64,000 nucleotides of DNA from AC-49 sp963766605 (GTDB taxonomy: Bacteria > Actinomycetota > Thermoleophilia > Solirubrobacterales > Solirubrobacteraceae), in the NCBI GenBank assembly GCA_963766605.1, contig CAVYAT010000002.1:124001-188000 (forward strand), given 5' to 3'. The notes beneath the pieces were generated by a model, which saw only the letters and a list, made by a program, of their open reading frames with translations, searched no databases and was not told the origin of the DNA. The position numbers and the translations under genes were made by a program. Below are positions 53,432 through 61,402 of the stretch, one piece after another (position 1 is the stretch's first letter; each line of letters opens with the position of its first letter).

Positions 53432-53692
53432 ATGATCGGGATGCTGACGGTCACCGAAGCTGCGCAACGGGTCGGACGGTCTCCACAGACCGTTCGCCGC
53501 TGGATCCGCGATGGCCGCCTGCCTGCGGTCACGCACCACGGCCGGCACGCGATCGAGCCCGCCGACCTCGACGGCGTCCGTGACGAGCTGTATCCGATGC
53601 TCGAGCTGCCCAAGGAATGGCAGCGCTTCGAGAACGGAACGCCGGTGCCCAACTGGGCCGCCGCGGTTGCCCTGTCGCGCCACGGACGGTGA
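53432..53692 (+). CDS. excisionase-family HTH protein, possible antitoxin
   Basis: An 86-residue protein opening with a MerR/excisionase-type helix-turn-helix (MLTVTEAAQRVGRSPQTVRR, then WIRDGRLPAVTHHGRHAIEP). The tail (LYPMLELPKEWQRFENGTPV) could hold a partner. Ten bases after the integrase stop. The next gene, a PIN-domain toxin relic, starts on the overlapping GTGA, so this protein is most likely its antitoxin; a role as recombination directionality factor is the alternative given its place beside the integrase. ATG at 53441 is an alternative start. Confidence 0.8.
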   Translation: MIGMLTVTEAAQRVGRSPQTVRRWIRDGRLPAVTHHGRHAIEPADLDGVRDELYPMLELPKEWQRFENGTPVPNWAAAVALSRHGR

Positions 53693-53949
53693 AGCTCGTC
53701 GTCGACGCCAGCGTGGCCGTCGCGGCGGCCGCGACCCCGTTCGGGTTTGAACGGCTACGCGCGTTCGATCTGGCCGCGCCACCGCTGCTCTGGATCGAAG
53801 CGGACTCGGCACTGCACGCGGCCGCGTGGCGTGGGGAGCTTCGCCCCGACCAGACCAGCGAGATGAGACAGCGGCTTGCGCGAGCGCGCATCAGCAAGGC
53901 GAACCCAAGCGCCTGGCGGACGAGGCGCTCGGATCGCCCAAGGGCATAG
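53689..53949 (+). CDS. PIN-domain (VapC-like) toxin, C-terminally truncated
   Basis: An 86-residue product starting at GTG inside the stop of the HTH gene. The first half is a PIN domain: KLVVDASVAVAAAA with the first catalytic Asp, then PPLLWIEADSALHAAAWRGE with Glu. Normal VapC proteins have about 130 residues and need further acidic residues in the second half. Here the frame ends in an Arg-rich stretch (KANPSAWRTRRSDRPRA), while another frame over 53905-53945 reads KRLADEALGSPKG, like the continuation of a VapC. The toxin is therefore frameshifted and shortened and probably inactive. Confidence 0.65.
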   Translation: MKLVVDASVAVAAAATPFGFERLRAFDLAAPPLLWIEADSALHAAAWRGELRPDQTSEMRQRLARARISKANPSAWRTRRSDRPRA

Positions 53950-53952
53950 GAC

Positions 53953-54765
53953 TCACGGCCCGGTGAACGCCATCGAGAGGTTCGTTACCTCGCCGCCCGT
54001 GAACGTGTCCGTGCTCTGACTGGCCTCGACCACGGCCTCGACGTAGTCGCCGGCGGCCAACCGCGCGACGGTCGTGACGCTGTTGGTCGGGAGAAAGGAG
54101 GCGGTCGCTCCGGCAACGTTGCCTGCCAGGAAGGTGGTGGCGTTCTTCTCGATGTCGAGGAGGTGATCGCCTGCCGCGTTGTCCCACCGCACTGAGGCGC
54201 TGATGATGTACGTCCCTGCGACCGGCGCAGTGAGCCGGCTCGGGTTGGTCGTGTCGCTGTGCATGTTGGCGGTGTCTGCCACCTCGGTCCCCTCGAGCGT
54301 GACCAAGGTGTTGGCCAAGACTGCGGACACGGGGAACAGAATCCGCGCCATGGGCATCGTCGCCAGCTTGCCGGGCGTGACCACGCCAGAAGCGATCGTC
54401 GGCCCGGGATAGTCGCCCGTGAGGTCCCCGCTCGCCGGGCCAGTCGAGGGGCCCGCGTCGCCCACGGGTCCCTGGAGGCCAGTCGCCCCGGTGTCGCCCT
54501 TCGCGCCCTTCGCGCCCGGAGAGCCGGCGCCCAGTTGGCCGGGCTTGAAGTCCTTTAAGAGGAGCGAGAAGTCCTTGACCTTGGCGCTGGTGACGGCGTT
54601 CTTGGCAAGGTCGGCGGTCTTGACCTGACCGTTCTTGATCGACGAGCTGGTGACGCTGTTCTTCGACAGCGTGACGGCGGCGTAACCGCTGCCGCCGAGC
54701 GCGACGAACAGCGCGATCGTCGCCACGACGTTCGCGTAGGACAGAACGCTGGTGGGGCGAGGCAC
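53953..54765 (-). CDS. secreted collagen-like protein (element cargo)
   Basis: A 270-residue exported protein. The N-terminus MPRPTSVLSYANVVATIALF then VALGGSGYAA is a signal/anchor helix almost the same as in the collagen-like protein at 7379. Next come a 60-residue stretch of repeats (SKNSVTSSSIKNGQVKTADL, AKNAVTSAKVKDFSLL), a short collagen-like Gly-X-Y segment (GAKGAKGDTGATGLQGPVGD), and a C-terminal jelly-roll-like domain (SAVLANTLVTLEGTEVADTA ... GTYIISASVRWD ... VEASQSTDTFTGG) as in TNF/C1q-like bacterial proteins. It is probably displayed on the surface. Convergent with the PIN gene, 3 bp apart. Confidence 0.85.
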   Translation of the reverse strand: MPRPTSVLSYANVVATIALFVALGGSGYAAVTLSKNSVTSSSIKNGQVKTADLAKNAVTSAKVKDFSLLLKDFKPGQLGAGSPGAKGAKGDTGATGLQGPVGDAGPSTGPASGDLTGDYPGPTIASGVVTPGKLATMPMARILFPVSAVLANTLVTLEGTEVADTANMHSDTTNPSRLTAPVAGTYIISASVRWDNAAGDHLLDIEKNATTFLAGNVAGATASFLPTNSVTTVARLAAGDYVEAVVEASQSTDTFTGGEVTNLSMAFTGP

Positions 54766-55579
54766 GGTGGGGCTCCTTCCTGGACGATGGAGGCTCCCGA
54801 CGAGCCGCTTGAGCGATTAGCTCAGAATCACCGCCCGAAAGCAACCGACGCGGGCGAGCCGATCCGCTGGGATCCGGTGGCGTGCCTCCCACGCGATCGG
54901 GATGCCGTCCTGCGTTCGGGGGCATGTGGCCCAGAGTCAGGACGGCTTCCGCTTTCCACGCGAGGCAGCATCTCCGCGCACGCTTCCCCTATGCGCGACG
55001 AACGCCACGGGGGCTCCGCGGGAGACAGGTGGTCCCAGTCGATCCACTCGCTGGCGTTGGTGGAGCAATCGCACACAGGCGTTCACACGGCGCATACAGA
55101 ATCGCGGCGGTCGTCCGATGTAGTCGTCGCAGTCGGTCGGACCCGCCGGCCAAGCGCATCGTCACCAACGCCCTGTTCCTCCTCCCTGGGCATTGGCGGT
55201 GCACGAATTGCCGGGCCGCCGGCGGCAATTGCGACCTGCCGCCGGCGGCGCCCGCAAGTGGACTCAAGTATCGGCCCTGCCGGTCGACGGCATTGCCTAG
55301 AGCGACCAGTCAGCGGCCGGTGTCTGGCGGCAACCATCTCGGCCTTTGTACGACCGGGAGCTCGACTTCCAAGGCGGCGACCGGCCCGCACGATCCGCGC
55401 GGACCGGTCCCAGCCTTAGGTGGCAGCCGCAGCGCGGGCGTCCGCGCATCTCGCTGCGTGCCTGGACACGGCCCTCAAGGACTTCCGACTCTTCGCCGAC
55501 CTGCCGGCGGACATCCTGGCCCGCTTCGGAACGTCGACCCAACCGCTGCTCCCTTGCGCGACTTCCGAGTCAAGTCCCG
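54766..55579. other. 814-bp interval without a clear gene
   Basis: Lies between the collagen-like gene promoter region and the left end of the IS256-family insertion. Frames on both strands are Arg/Pro/Ser rich and lack convincing starts. On the plus strand, 55435-55560 reads ACLDTALKDFRLFADLPADI then LARFGTSTQPLL and runs into the insertion end, so this could be a gene cut by the insertion. Nothing else is seen. Confidence 0.4.
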
Positions 55580-56967
55580 GGGTGTGGTGTAGGAGTTCGT
55601 TGCTCTGGTCGTCGGTGTTGGGATTGGCGGCTCAGGCCGCGATGAGCTCGACCTCCTCTTCCTCGGCGTGCTGTTGGAGGTCGGTCGCGGGCGTGTAGAG
55701 GGTCGCCATCGACTGTTGGCTGATGTAGCTGCGTCCGACGAGCCATTCGTCGTTGGCTTCGATCGCGAGCATCGAGACCAAGCGGATGACGGAGGAGTCG
55801 TCGGGGAAGATGCCGACGACGTCGGTGCGCCGGCCGATCTCGCGGTTGAACCTTTCGAGCGGGTTGGTCGAGCGGAGCTTGGGCCAGTGCTCGGCGGGGA
55901 ACGCGTAGAACGCCAACACGTCGTCCTCGGCCTGCTCGAGGAACCGGGCGACCTTTGGGAGCCGGGCGTCGAGCTGGGTCACGGCGTCGGCGAGCCGCCG
56001 CCGGGCTTCGATGCCGTCGGGGACGGTGAACAACGACCGGATCACCGCGCCCAGGGCGTCGTGCTGGTCCTTGCGAGCGTGGCCCCTGAGGTCGCGCAGG
56101 AAGTGGACGGTGCAGCGCTGCCACGGCGCGCCGAGGACCGTCGCCAGCGCTGCCTTGAGGCCTGGATGGGCGTCGCTGATCGCGAGCTGCACCCCGACGA
56201 GACCGCGGGCGACGAGGCTCCTGAGGAACTCGGTCCAGAACGCCTCGGTCTCCGCCTCCCCGATGTCCAGGCCGATGATCTCGCGGCGGCCGGTCTCGTG
56301 GACACCATGCGCGACCACGAGGGCTTTGCGTTGAACACGGCCGCCGTCGCGGACCTTCTCGATCTTCGCGTCGACGAACAGATACGGGTAGCGGCCCTCC
56401 AACGGACGCTCCCGAAACGCCTGGACCTGCTCGTCGAGCAGACACGCGATCCGGCTGACCTCGGACTTTGAGATCCGCAGCCCGAGGCTCTCGACGAGCT
56501 GATCGACACGCCTCGTTGAGACGCCGCAGACATAGGCCTGCTGCACCACCGAGACCAGCGCCTGCTCGGATCGCTTCCTTGGCTGCAGGAAGCTCGGGAA
56601 ATACGAGCCCTGGCGGATCTTCGGGATCTGCAGCTCGATCTCCCCAGCCCGCGTGTCCCACCGCCGCGGCCGATAGCCATTGCGATGCGTCGCACGATCC
56701 TCCGGCCGGCGCTCACCCAGCTGCGCGCCGATCAGCTCGCTGATCTCAGCCTCCATCAACTCCTGGGCCACCGCCCTGACGGACTCGCGGATCACATCAC
56801 CATGCTCATCGCGCAGCACCTGCCTGACGACCTCCTCGATCGTCATCCTGTCCTGACCGGCCATCGCCGGCCTCCTTTCGTCGAAGCCTTGAGAACTCCG
56901 ACGATCATGAGCGCCGCGGTGGCCGGATCTACGCCCGGTCCGTCCGAACCGCTCCTACACCAACCCT
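55580..56967. mobile_element. IS256-family insertion sequence
   Basis: About 1.39 kb holding one transposase gene on the minus strand. Terminal inverted repeats: 55580-55595 (GGGTGTGGTGTAGGAG) and 56952-56967 (the reverse complement reads AGGGTTGGTGTAGGAG), 13 of 16 identical. No clear target-site duplication is visible next to the ends, so the exact borders could be off by a few bases. Inserted inside the tRNA-Lys element, hence later than it. Confidence 0.85.
55632..56864 (-). CDS. IS256-family (mutator-type) transposase
   Basis: A 410-residue DDE transposase, apparently complete. N-terminal part VIRESVRAVAQELMEAEISE and GAQLGERRPEDRATHRNGYR are family-typical; the catalytic residues lie in PYLFVDAKIEKVRD (Asp), LAISDAHPGLKAALATVLGA (Asp) and LRSTNPLERFNREIGRRTDV (Glu), with the mutator segment CTVHFLRDLRGHARKDQHDA. 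It moves the surrounding insertion sequence by cut-and-paste through circular forms. RBS AGGAGG is 6 bases before the ATG. Confidence 0.96.
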   Translation of the reverse strand: MAGQDRMTIEEVVRQVLRDEHGDVIRESVRAVAQELMEAEISELIGAQLGERRPEDRATHRNGYRPRRWDTRAGEIELQIPKIRQGSYFPSFLQPRKRSEQALVSVVQQAYVCGVSTRRVDQLVESLGLRISKSEVSRIACLLDEQVQAFRERPLEGRYPYLFVDAKIEKVRDGGRVQRKALVVAHGVHETGRREIIGLDIGEAETEAFWTEFLRSLVARGLVGVQLAISDAHPGLKAALATVLGAPWQRCTVHFLRDLRGHARKDQHDALGAVIRSLFTVPDGIEARRRLADAVTQLDARLPKVARFLEQAEDDVLAFYAFPAEHWPKLRSTNPLERFNREIGRRTDVVGIFPDDSSVIRLVSMLAIEANDEWLVGRSYISQQSMATLYTPATDLQQHAEEEEVELIAA

Positions 56968-57120
56968 AGGGACGTGACCGACTTCCGGCAATTGCGAGGC
57001 TCTATTGGAGCGGTAGCGGCTCCGCCCGATGCGGCTGCTGATCGCGCTTTTGGAGCGTGGCGCGCTCGTCGATTGCGGGCGCGCTGCGCGTCGCGGGTGC
57101 GCGTTTCGGGCATTGAGCTG
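56968..57120. other. 153-bp interval after the insertion sequence
   Basis: Spacer between the right end of the insertion and the 3' end of hicA. No gene or repeat is seen. Confidence 0.4.
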
Positions 57121-57315
57121 TCAGCGGCTGCCGGTCGGGGCGGGCACGCCCAGCTGGCGGCAGATCTTGCGCGCTAGCCCGAAGTCGATTTCACGATGGC
57201 GGGGCACGACTGATCGCGCGCCGTCCGGTCCGGCCCAGCGAGTGTGGTTGCCGCCCTCGTCGATCTGGCGACACGCGTGGTCGACGAGGTGTCGCTCGAG
57301 ATCGCGGCGCTTCAC
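57121..57315 (-). CDS. hicA: HicA-type toxin
   Basis: A 64-residue mRNA-interferase-like protein, starting at GTG inside the hicB stop (GTGA). It has the double-stranded RNA-binding-like fold pattern of HicA: MKRRDLERHLVDHACRQIDE, the catalytic His in GGNHTRWAGPDG, then RSVVPRHREIDFGLARKICR with PRH.EI before the last helix. HicA cleaves mRNA unless bound by HicB. The order here is antitoxin first, the reverse of the classical hicAB order but common in actinobacteria. Confidence 0.88.
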   Translation of the reverse strand: MKRRDLERHLVDHACRQIDEGGNHTRWAGPDGARSVVPRHREIDFGLARKICRQLGVPAPTGSR

Positions 57316-57533
57316 GCCGCGATCGTCAGGTGCAGCCGCTCGCGCTCGCGGGTATCGCCGTCGTCGCGAGGCTCGGGCGAAAGCATCAGCCGCAGAGCCT
57401 CGATCACGTTCGCCCGTGCTTGGTCGCGAGTGCGCCCCTGACTGAACACGCCGGCGACCTCCGGGATCGAGGCGATCGTCCAGCCATCCTCGCCGGGTTC
57501 GTAGACGATCGTGAGATCGAGCTCGTCTGCCAT
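57312..57533 (-). CDS. hicB: HicB-type antitoxin
   Basis: A 73-residue partially degraded-RNase-H-fold antitoxin (MADELDLTIVYEPGEDGWTI, then ASIPEVAGVFSQGRTRDQAR and ANVIEALRLMLSPE). The VYEPGEDGWTIASIPEVAGV and ANVIEALRLML segments are the HicB hallmarks. The DNA-binding tail of larger HicB proteins is missing; the C-terminus is short and charged (RERERLHLTIAA). It overlaps hicA by 3 bases, so both are made in equimolar coupling. A promoter would lie in the repeat region 57534-57725, shared divergently with the next gene. Confidence 0.88.
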   Translation of the reverse strand: MADELDLTIVYEPGEDGWTIASIPEVAGVFSQGRTRDQARANVIEALRLMLSPEPRDDGDTRERERLHLTIAA

Positions 57534-57604
57534 CGCCGTGAACGATACCGCCGCCTTCCAACACGGAAGCGACCCGAGCCGCGAAATCACGACCAGGCCC
57601 TCGA

Positions 57605-57675
57605 ACACAGGACTCGACGCCGACACCGCATCGACACAGGACTCGACACCGACACCACATCGACACAGGACCAGC
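57605..57675. repeat. 29-bp tandem repeat, about 2.4 copies
   Basis: Units at 57605-57633 and 57634-57662 are identical except for two positions; a third partial unit follows to 57675. Each begins ACACAGGACTCGAC. The array sits in the 190-bp divergent promoter region between hicB and the ribbon-helix-helix-like gene, where operator or iteron sites are expected. Confidence 0.8.
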
Positions 57676-57701
57676 ACAGGACACAGACATGCACCGATGA
57701 T

Positions 57702-57725
57702 GCGTCGTATACATGTCTACAATTG
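57702..57725. promoter_or_regulatory. near-palindromic site before the RHH-like gene
   Basis: GTATACATGTCTAC is almost its own reverse complement (one symmetric pair off), about 10 bp before the start codon at 57726. It is AT-rich for this genome and could be a repressor operator or -10 region. Role inferred. Confidence 0.4.
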
Positions 57726-58112
57726 ATGGGCCCGCCCATGGCCCGACGCCGACGCCACAAAAGCCGCACCGCACCGCCACCAACCGCCACGGCAGGCCGA
57801 GACCGGATGGCCCGCGTTCGAGCCACCGACGAGGTTTGGGCCGAGTTCCGCGCCGCCGCCGGCCTGCAGCCGATCAACGTGCTGCTCGGCGAGCTGGTCG
57901 AGCGCCACGTCCAGCGCTTCCGCTCGGAACAGCTACGCCACGGTGAGGTCGACGACGCCGAACTGATCGACGCGCTTGACCGCGCCCTGGAACTGCATCG
58001 CGACCTCGGCGCGATCGTGGCGCGCCTGGAGCAGCGCCTCGATCGCCAAGCCGGTCCAGCCGCCAAGGCGAAAACCGTGTCCCCAACCATGTCCCGAACT
58101 CGGCAGATCTGA
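57726..58112 (+). CDS. ribbon-helix-helix-like DNA-binding protein
   Basis: A 128-residue basic protein (an internal ATG four codons on would give MARRRRHKSRTAPPPTA). After a 25-residue Arg/Lys/Pro-rich leader, the segment RVRATDEVWAEFRAAAGLQP then INVLLGELVERHVQRF has the beta-strand/helix/helix pattern of plasmid-type RHH proteins (MetJ/Arc, ParG-like). The rest is a coiled helical region (AELIDALDRALELHRDLGAI, VARLEQRLD). It could repress its own promoter or hicBA. No ParA is nearby, so partition is unlikely. Confidence 0.65.
   Translation: MGPPMARRRRHKSRTAPPPTATAGRDRMARVRATDEVWAEFRAAAGLQPINVLLGELVERHVQRFRSEQLRHGEVDDAELIDALDRALELHRDLGAIVARLEQRLDRQAGPAAKAKTVSPTMSRTRQI
58073..58097 (+). promoter_or_regulatory. 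candidate integrase arm-type site, right
   Basis: Copy of the sequence at 52200-52223 with paired TGTCCC units, in the same orientation and about 85 bp inside the right attachment repeat. It lies within the 3' end of the RHH-like gene. Confidence 0.5.
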
Positions 58113-58182
58113 CCCCACCGAACCTGACGCTAGCCGACGTTATTTCGCTCTAGAGAGCCAAACTGACGTCCCAGGGCACAAC

Positions 58183-58619
<437 letters not shown>

Positions 58620-58636
<17 letters not shown>

Positions 58637-59204
58637 CCGTCGGTCCTCCTCGACGAGTTGGGGTGTCGTTGGCTCGTAGCGCCCGCTCGATCTGATCCAG
58701 CGAGCGGTGAAGCGTCGCGTCGTCGTGCCCGTGGGGGTCGGCGATCAGCACCGGCCCGTCGGGCGCCAGCGCGCCGAGCAGGTGCGCCCGGCGCCACGCG
58801 CGAGGGTGGCGCAGGATGAGCCGCGCGAGGTTCTGCAGGTCAAAGCCGAAGATCGCGTCGGTGCGGGCCACGAGCGCATCGTCGACGACGCGCGAGCGAT
58901 GGGCCGACAGGTCGACGCCGCGGTCGGCCGCCGCGGCGACGGTGCGTGGCGGCGACGGGCGCCCGGGCGGCTCCTCGAAGCCCGCCGACGCCACACGGAC
59001 CAGCTCGCCGGCGAACGGGCTGCGGTTGATGTTCCCCTGGCAGACGATCAGCGGTTCGTCAGCCTCACGCCACGCCCGCAGCGCACGCGCGTGAAGCCGG
59101 CGGCGCACCGGCGCCACGGCCAGCAGTCGGCCGGCGAGCGGCTCAACGCGCCGCAGCGCGCCGACCACCACGCGCTCAAACGGGGTTCGGCGTGCGGCTG
59201 GCAT
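58620..59204 (-). CDS. low-molecular-weight phosphotyrosine protein phosphatase
   Basis: A 194-residue enzyme with the P-loop VCQGNINRSPF (Cys-x5-Arg, about residues 54-64) and the general-acid DPHGHD (about 157-162). A basic 45-residue N-terminus (RRVEPLAGRLLAVAPVRRRL) precedes the catalytic domain, unlike standard LMW-PTPs, and may bind membrane. It dephosphorylates phosphotyrosine or phosphosugars; in polysaccharide clusters such enzymes control tyrosine kinases of capsule export. The upstream gene on this strand (ATP-grasp fusion) ends inside this gene by 29 bases. Confidence 0.85.
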
Positions 59205-61269
59205 CGACAGCGGCCAGGAACTCGTCCCAGTGGACGGCGTAGGGGGCGATCGCTTTCGCCAGCGCGCGGAGCGCCGCGTAGTCGTCGTCGATCTCCCAGC
59301 CCATGTGCAGCACGATCGGGACCCACGTGCCGATCTGGGCCTCGATCACCTGCTGCGCGGCGGGCAGGATCGTCGCCGCGGTGTCGTACAGGGGGGCGTA
59401 GCACGGCAGGTAGACCGCGTCGCCGCGCCACAGCGGGCCGCCGTGAAAGCCGACCGTCAGCACGCTCTCGGGCCCGCCGGTGACGACGTCAAAGCGCCGC
59501 GACAGCACCGGCCACTGCGCCGCGTCGAAGCGGTTGAACGGCGGGACGAGGATCCGCGGCGTGACGCCGACGGCCGCCAGCTTGCGCGCTCCGGTCTCCA
59601 GCAGCATGTCGAGGTCGGCGTCGTCGCGCCCCGACAGCTCGGAGTGCCGGCGTGGGTTGGCGTCACGCGTGCGGTGCGTCCCGCCGTGCTGGGCGAACGC
59701 GACGCCGTCGGCACGCATCCGATCCAGCAGCTCGCGGTCGCGGTCGTCGAGGTCGCGGCCGCCGGCGGCGTCGGGGTCGAGCGCCGCGTGCGTCCACTGC
59801 GGCACGACGGCCATCAGGTGCGGGACGCCCGCTTCGGCCATCACGTCGTGAAAGCGCTGCGACGCCTTCAGCCCGAAGCGCTTGTCGTCGAGGCCCGAGT
59901 AGTAGGGGAACTCGTCGACGCGGACAAGCAACTTCGGCGGGCCGTCCGCCCGCTCGCCGAGCGCGTCGCGCCGGGCGACTTGGAGCGGCTTGAGCCAGTC
60001 GTCCTCGTAGCTCAGGCGCCCGGCCTTGGTGCGCAGGCGCTGGATGATCCGTCCCGGGCGCGGCGGCACGCGGCGGCTGCGCACGACGTCGCGCACCGCG
60101 GGCGTCGGCTCGACCCCGTGTAGGTGGGCGTTGGCCGCCACCTCGTCGGACGGACCGCCGCCGCCGTGGCCCGGCAATCGTCGCCGGACCTGCCCGAGCA
60201 GGAACGCCGGCGCCAGAGCCGGCTCGCGCCAGCTCCACAGATTGTGGGCCGAGGTCGGGGCCACGAGCATGCAACGTCCGAGCTCGCGTGCGCGGTGCTC
60301 ATCGGCGAAGCTCGCCCGCAGGTCGCGCGAGAACCACTGGTAGCGCGCCCCGGGCCGCGCGACGGCCGGCGCGACCGGGCGGCCGGTGGCGATTCGCGCC
60401 CACGCGTCGGGATGGTTGGCGCCGGCGCGGATCGCCAGTGCCATCGAGCCGTAGAAGCGGGTGTTGAAGTCGATCAGCCGCGGCTCGCCATCGGCTGGGA
60501 CGAGGAACTGGAGGTGGGCGAGGCCGTGATAGCCGAGGTCGTCGATCAGCGCCTCGACCCGCCGACGCAGCTCCGCCCCGACGCCGGTGCTGACACCCCG
60601 CGCCGTGATCCCGACCGGGCGCGGCCACGTCAGCTCCGCCACCTGCTGGCCGTAGGTCACGACCCCTTCGGGACCGGCCACGAGCGACACCGCGAGCAGC
60701 TGGCCGTCGACCGCCTCCTGGACGAGCGCGCGGCCGCCGGCCCGCTCGATGCGCTGAGCGTGCTCCAGCGCGTCGGCGGGGCGCGTCCAGACCGCGGCCG
60801 GCGCGCCGGCGCCGAGCGGCGAAGCAGGCTTGACGACGATCGGCCCGCTGAGATCGGCGATCGCCTCGGCCGTCGCGGCCACCGTGCGTGGCACGCGCAG
60901 GCCCGCCCGCTGGGCGGGCTCCTGGAGGCCGAGCTTGTCCATCGCCAGCAACACGCCGTCGTGGCGCCCGTAGCCGACCGGGAACGACAGCGTGTCGCGC
61001 GCCGCCGAGACGGCCGCCACGCCGCGATCCCAGACCACGAACGCGACGTCGTAGCCGTGGTCGGTGACGACGGCGTCGAGCGCGCGCAGGAACTGGTCCT
61101 CGCCGGCGTCGGAGTGGGGAACGTGGTGCCACTGCGACACGGCTCGCGACCGTGAAGCGAGGTTGGGTCGCACCGACCCGGCTCCGACCGTCCAGCCCGC
61201 GGCGACCAGAGCGCGAGCCGCGGCCACCGACGAGCGCTCGCGTCCCTCGTCGACGATCAATACCCTCAT
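59176..61269 (-). CDS. ATP-grasp ligase fused to a polysaccharide-deacetylase-like domain
   Basis: A 697-residue protein from MRVLIVDEGRERSSVAAARA (a longer ATG start at 61320 adds 17 residues). Residues about 1-330 form a carboxylate-amine-ligase-type ATP-grasp enzyme: preATP region, GPIVVKPASPLGAGAPAAVW, LVQEAVDGQLLAVSLVAG and FLVPADGEPRLIDFNTRFYG with the metal Glu/Asp/Asn set. After a basic linker, residues about 440-690 are a DUF2334/NodB-like deacetylase: KLLVRVDEFPYYSGLDDKRF, FAQHGGTHRTRDANPRRHSE and RILVPPFNRFDAA, VVLHMGWEIDDDY. Substrate unknown; probably cell-surface glycan modification with the neighbouring genes. Confidence 0.82.
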   Translation of the reverse strand: MRVLIVDEGRERSSVAAARALVAAGWTVGAGSVRPNLASRSRAVSQWHHVPHSDAGEDQFLRALDAVVTDHGYDVAFVVWDRGVAAVSAARDTLSFPVGYGRHDGVLLAMDKLGLQEPAQRAGLRVPRTVAATAEAIADLSGPIVVKPASPLGAGAPAAVWTRPADALEHAQRIERAGGRALVQEAVDGQLLAVSLVAGPEGVVTYGQQVAELTWPRPVGITARGVSTGVGAELRRRVEALIDDLGYHGLAHLQFLVPADGEPRLIDFNTRFYGSMALAIRAGANHPDAWARIATGRPVAPAVARPGARYQWFSRDLRASFADEHRARELGRCMLVAPTSAHNLWSWREPALAPAFLLGQVRRRLPGHGGGGPSDEVAANAHLHGVEPTPAVRDVVRSRRVPPRPGRIIQRLRTKAGRLSYEDDWLKPLQVARRDALGERADGPPKLLVRVDEFPYYSGLDDKRFGLKASQRFHDVMAEAGVPHLMAVVPQWTHAALDPDAAGGRDLDDRDRELLDRMRADGVAFAQHGGTHRTRDANPRRHSELSGRDDADLDMLLETGARKLAAVGVTPRILVPPFNRFDAAQWPVLSRRFDVVTGGPESVLTVGFHGGPLWRGDAVYLPCYAPLYDTAATILPAAQQVIEAQIGTWVPIVLHMGWEIDDDYAALRALAKAIAPYAVHWDEFLAAVDASRTPNPV

Positions 61270-61402
61270 CCGCGGGGCAAGCCTACCGGCCGGCTCCGAT
61301 CGGCTTTCCGTTGCAGCCATCGCACAGAGACCTGGATCGTCATCGGCGGAAGGTTCGCCTTGGCTTGGCGTCCGTTCGGGCAGTGAGCGACCCTACGAGC
61401 CC

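Noticed and set aside
57605..57675. Short tandem repeats considered as a CRISPR array
   Set aside because: The units are contiguous without spacers, and no cas genes are present anywhere in the window.
57330..57725. Upstream extension of the RHH-like reading frame through the tandem repeats
   Set aside because: The extension is antisense to hicB and reads Thr/Asp/Arg repeats from the noncoding tandem array; the ATG at 57726 marks the change to protein-like sequence.
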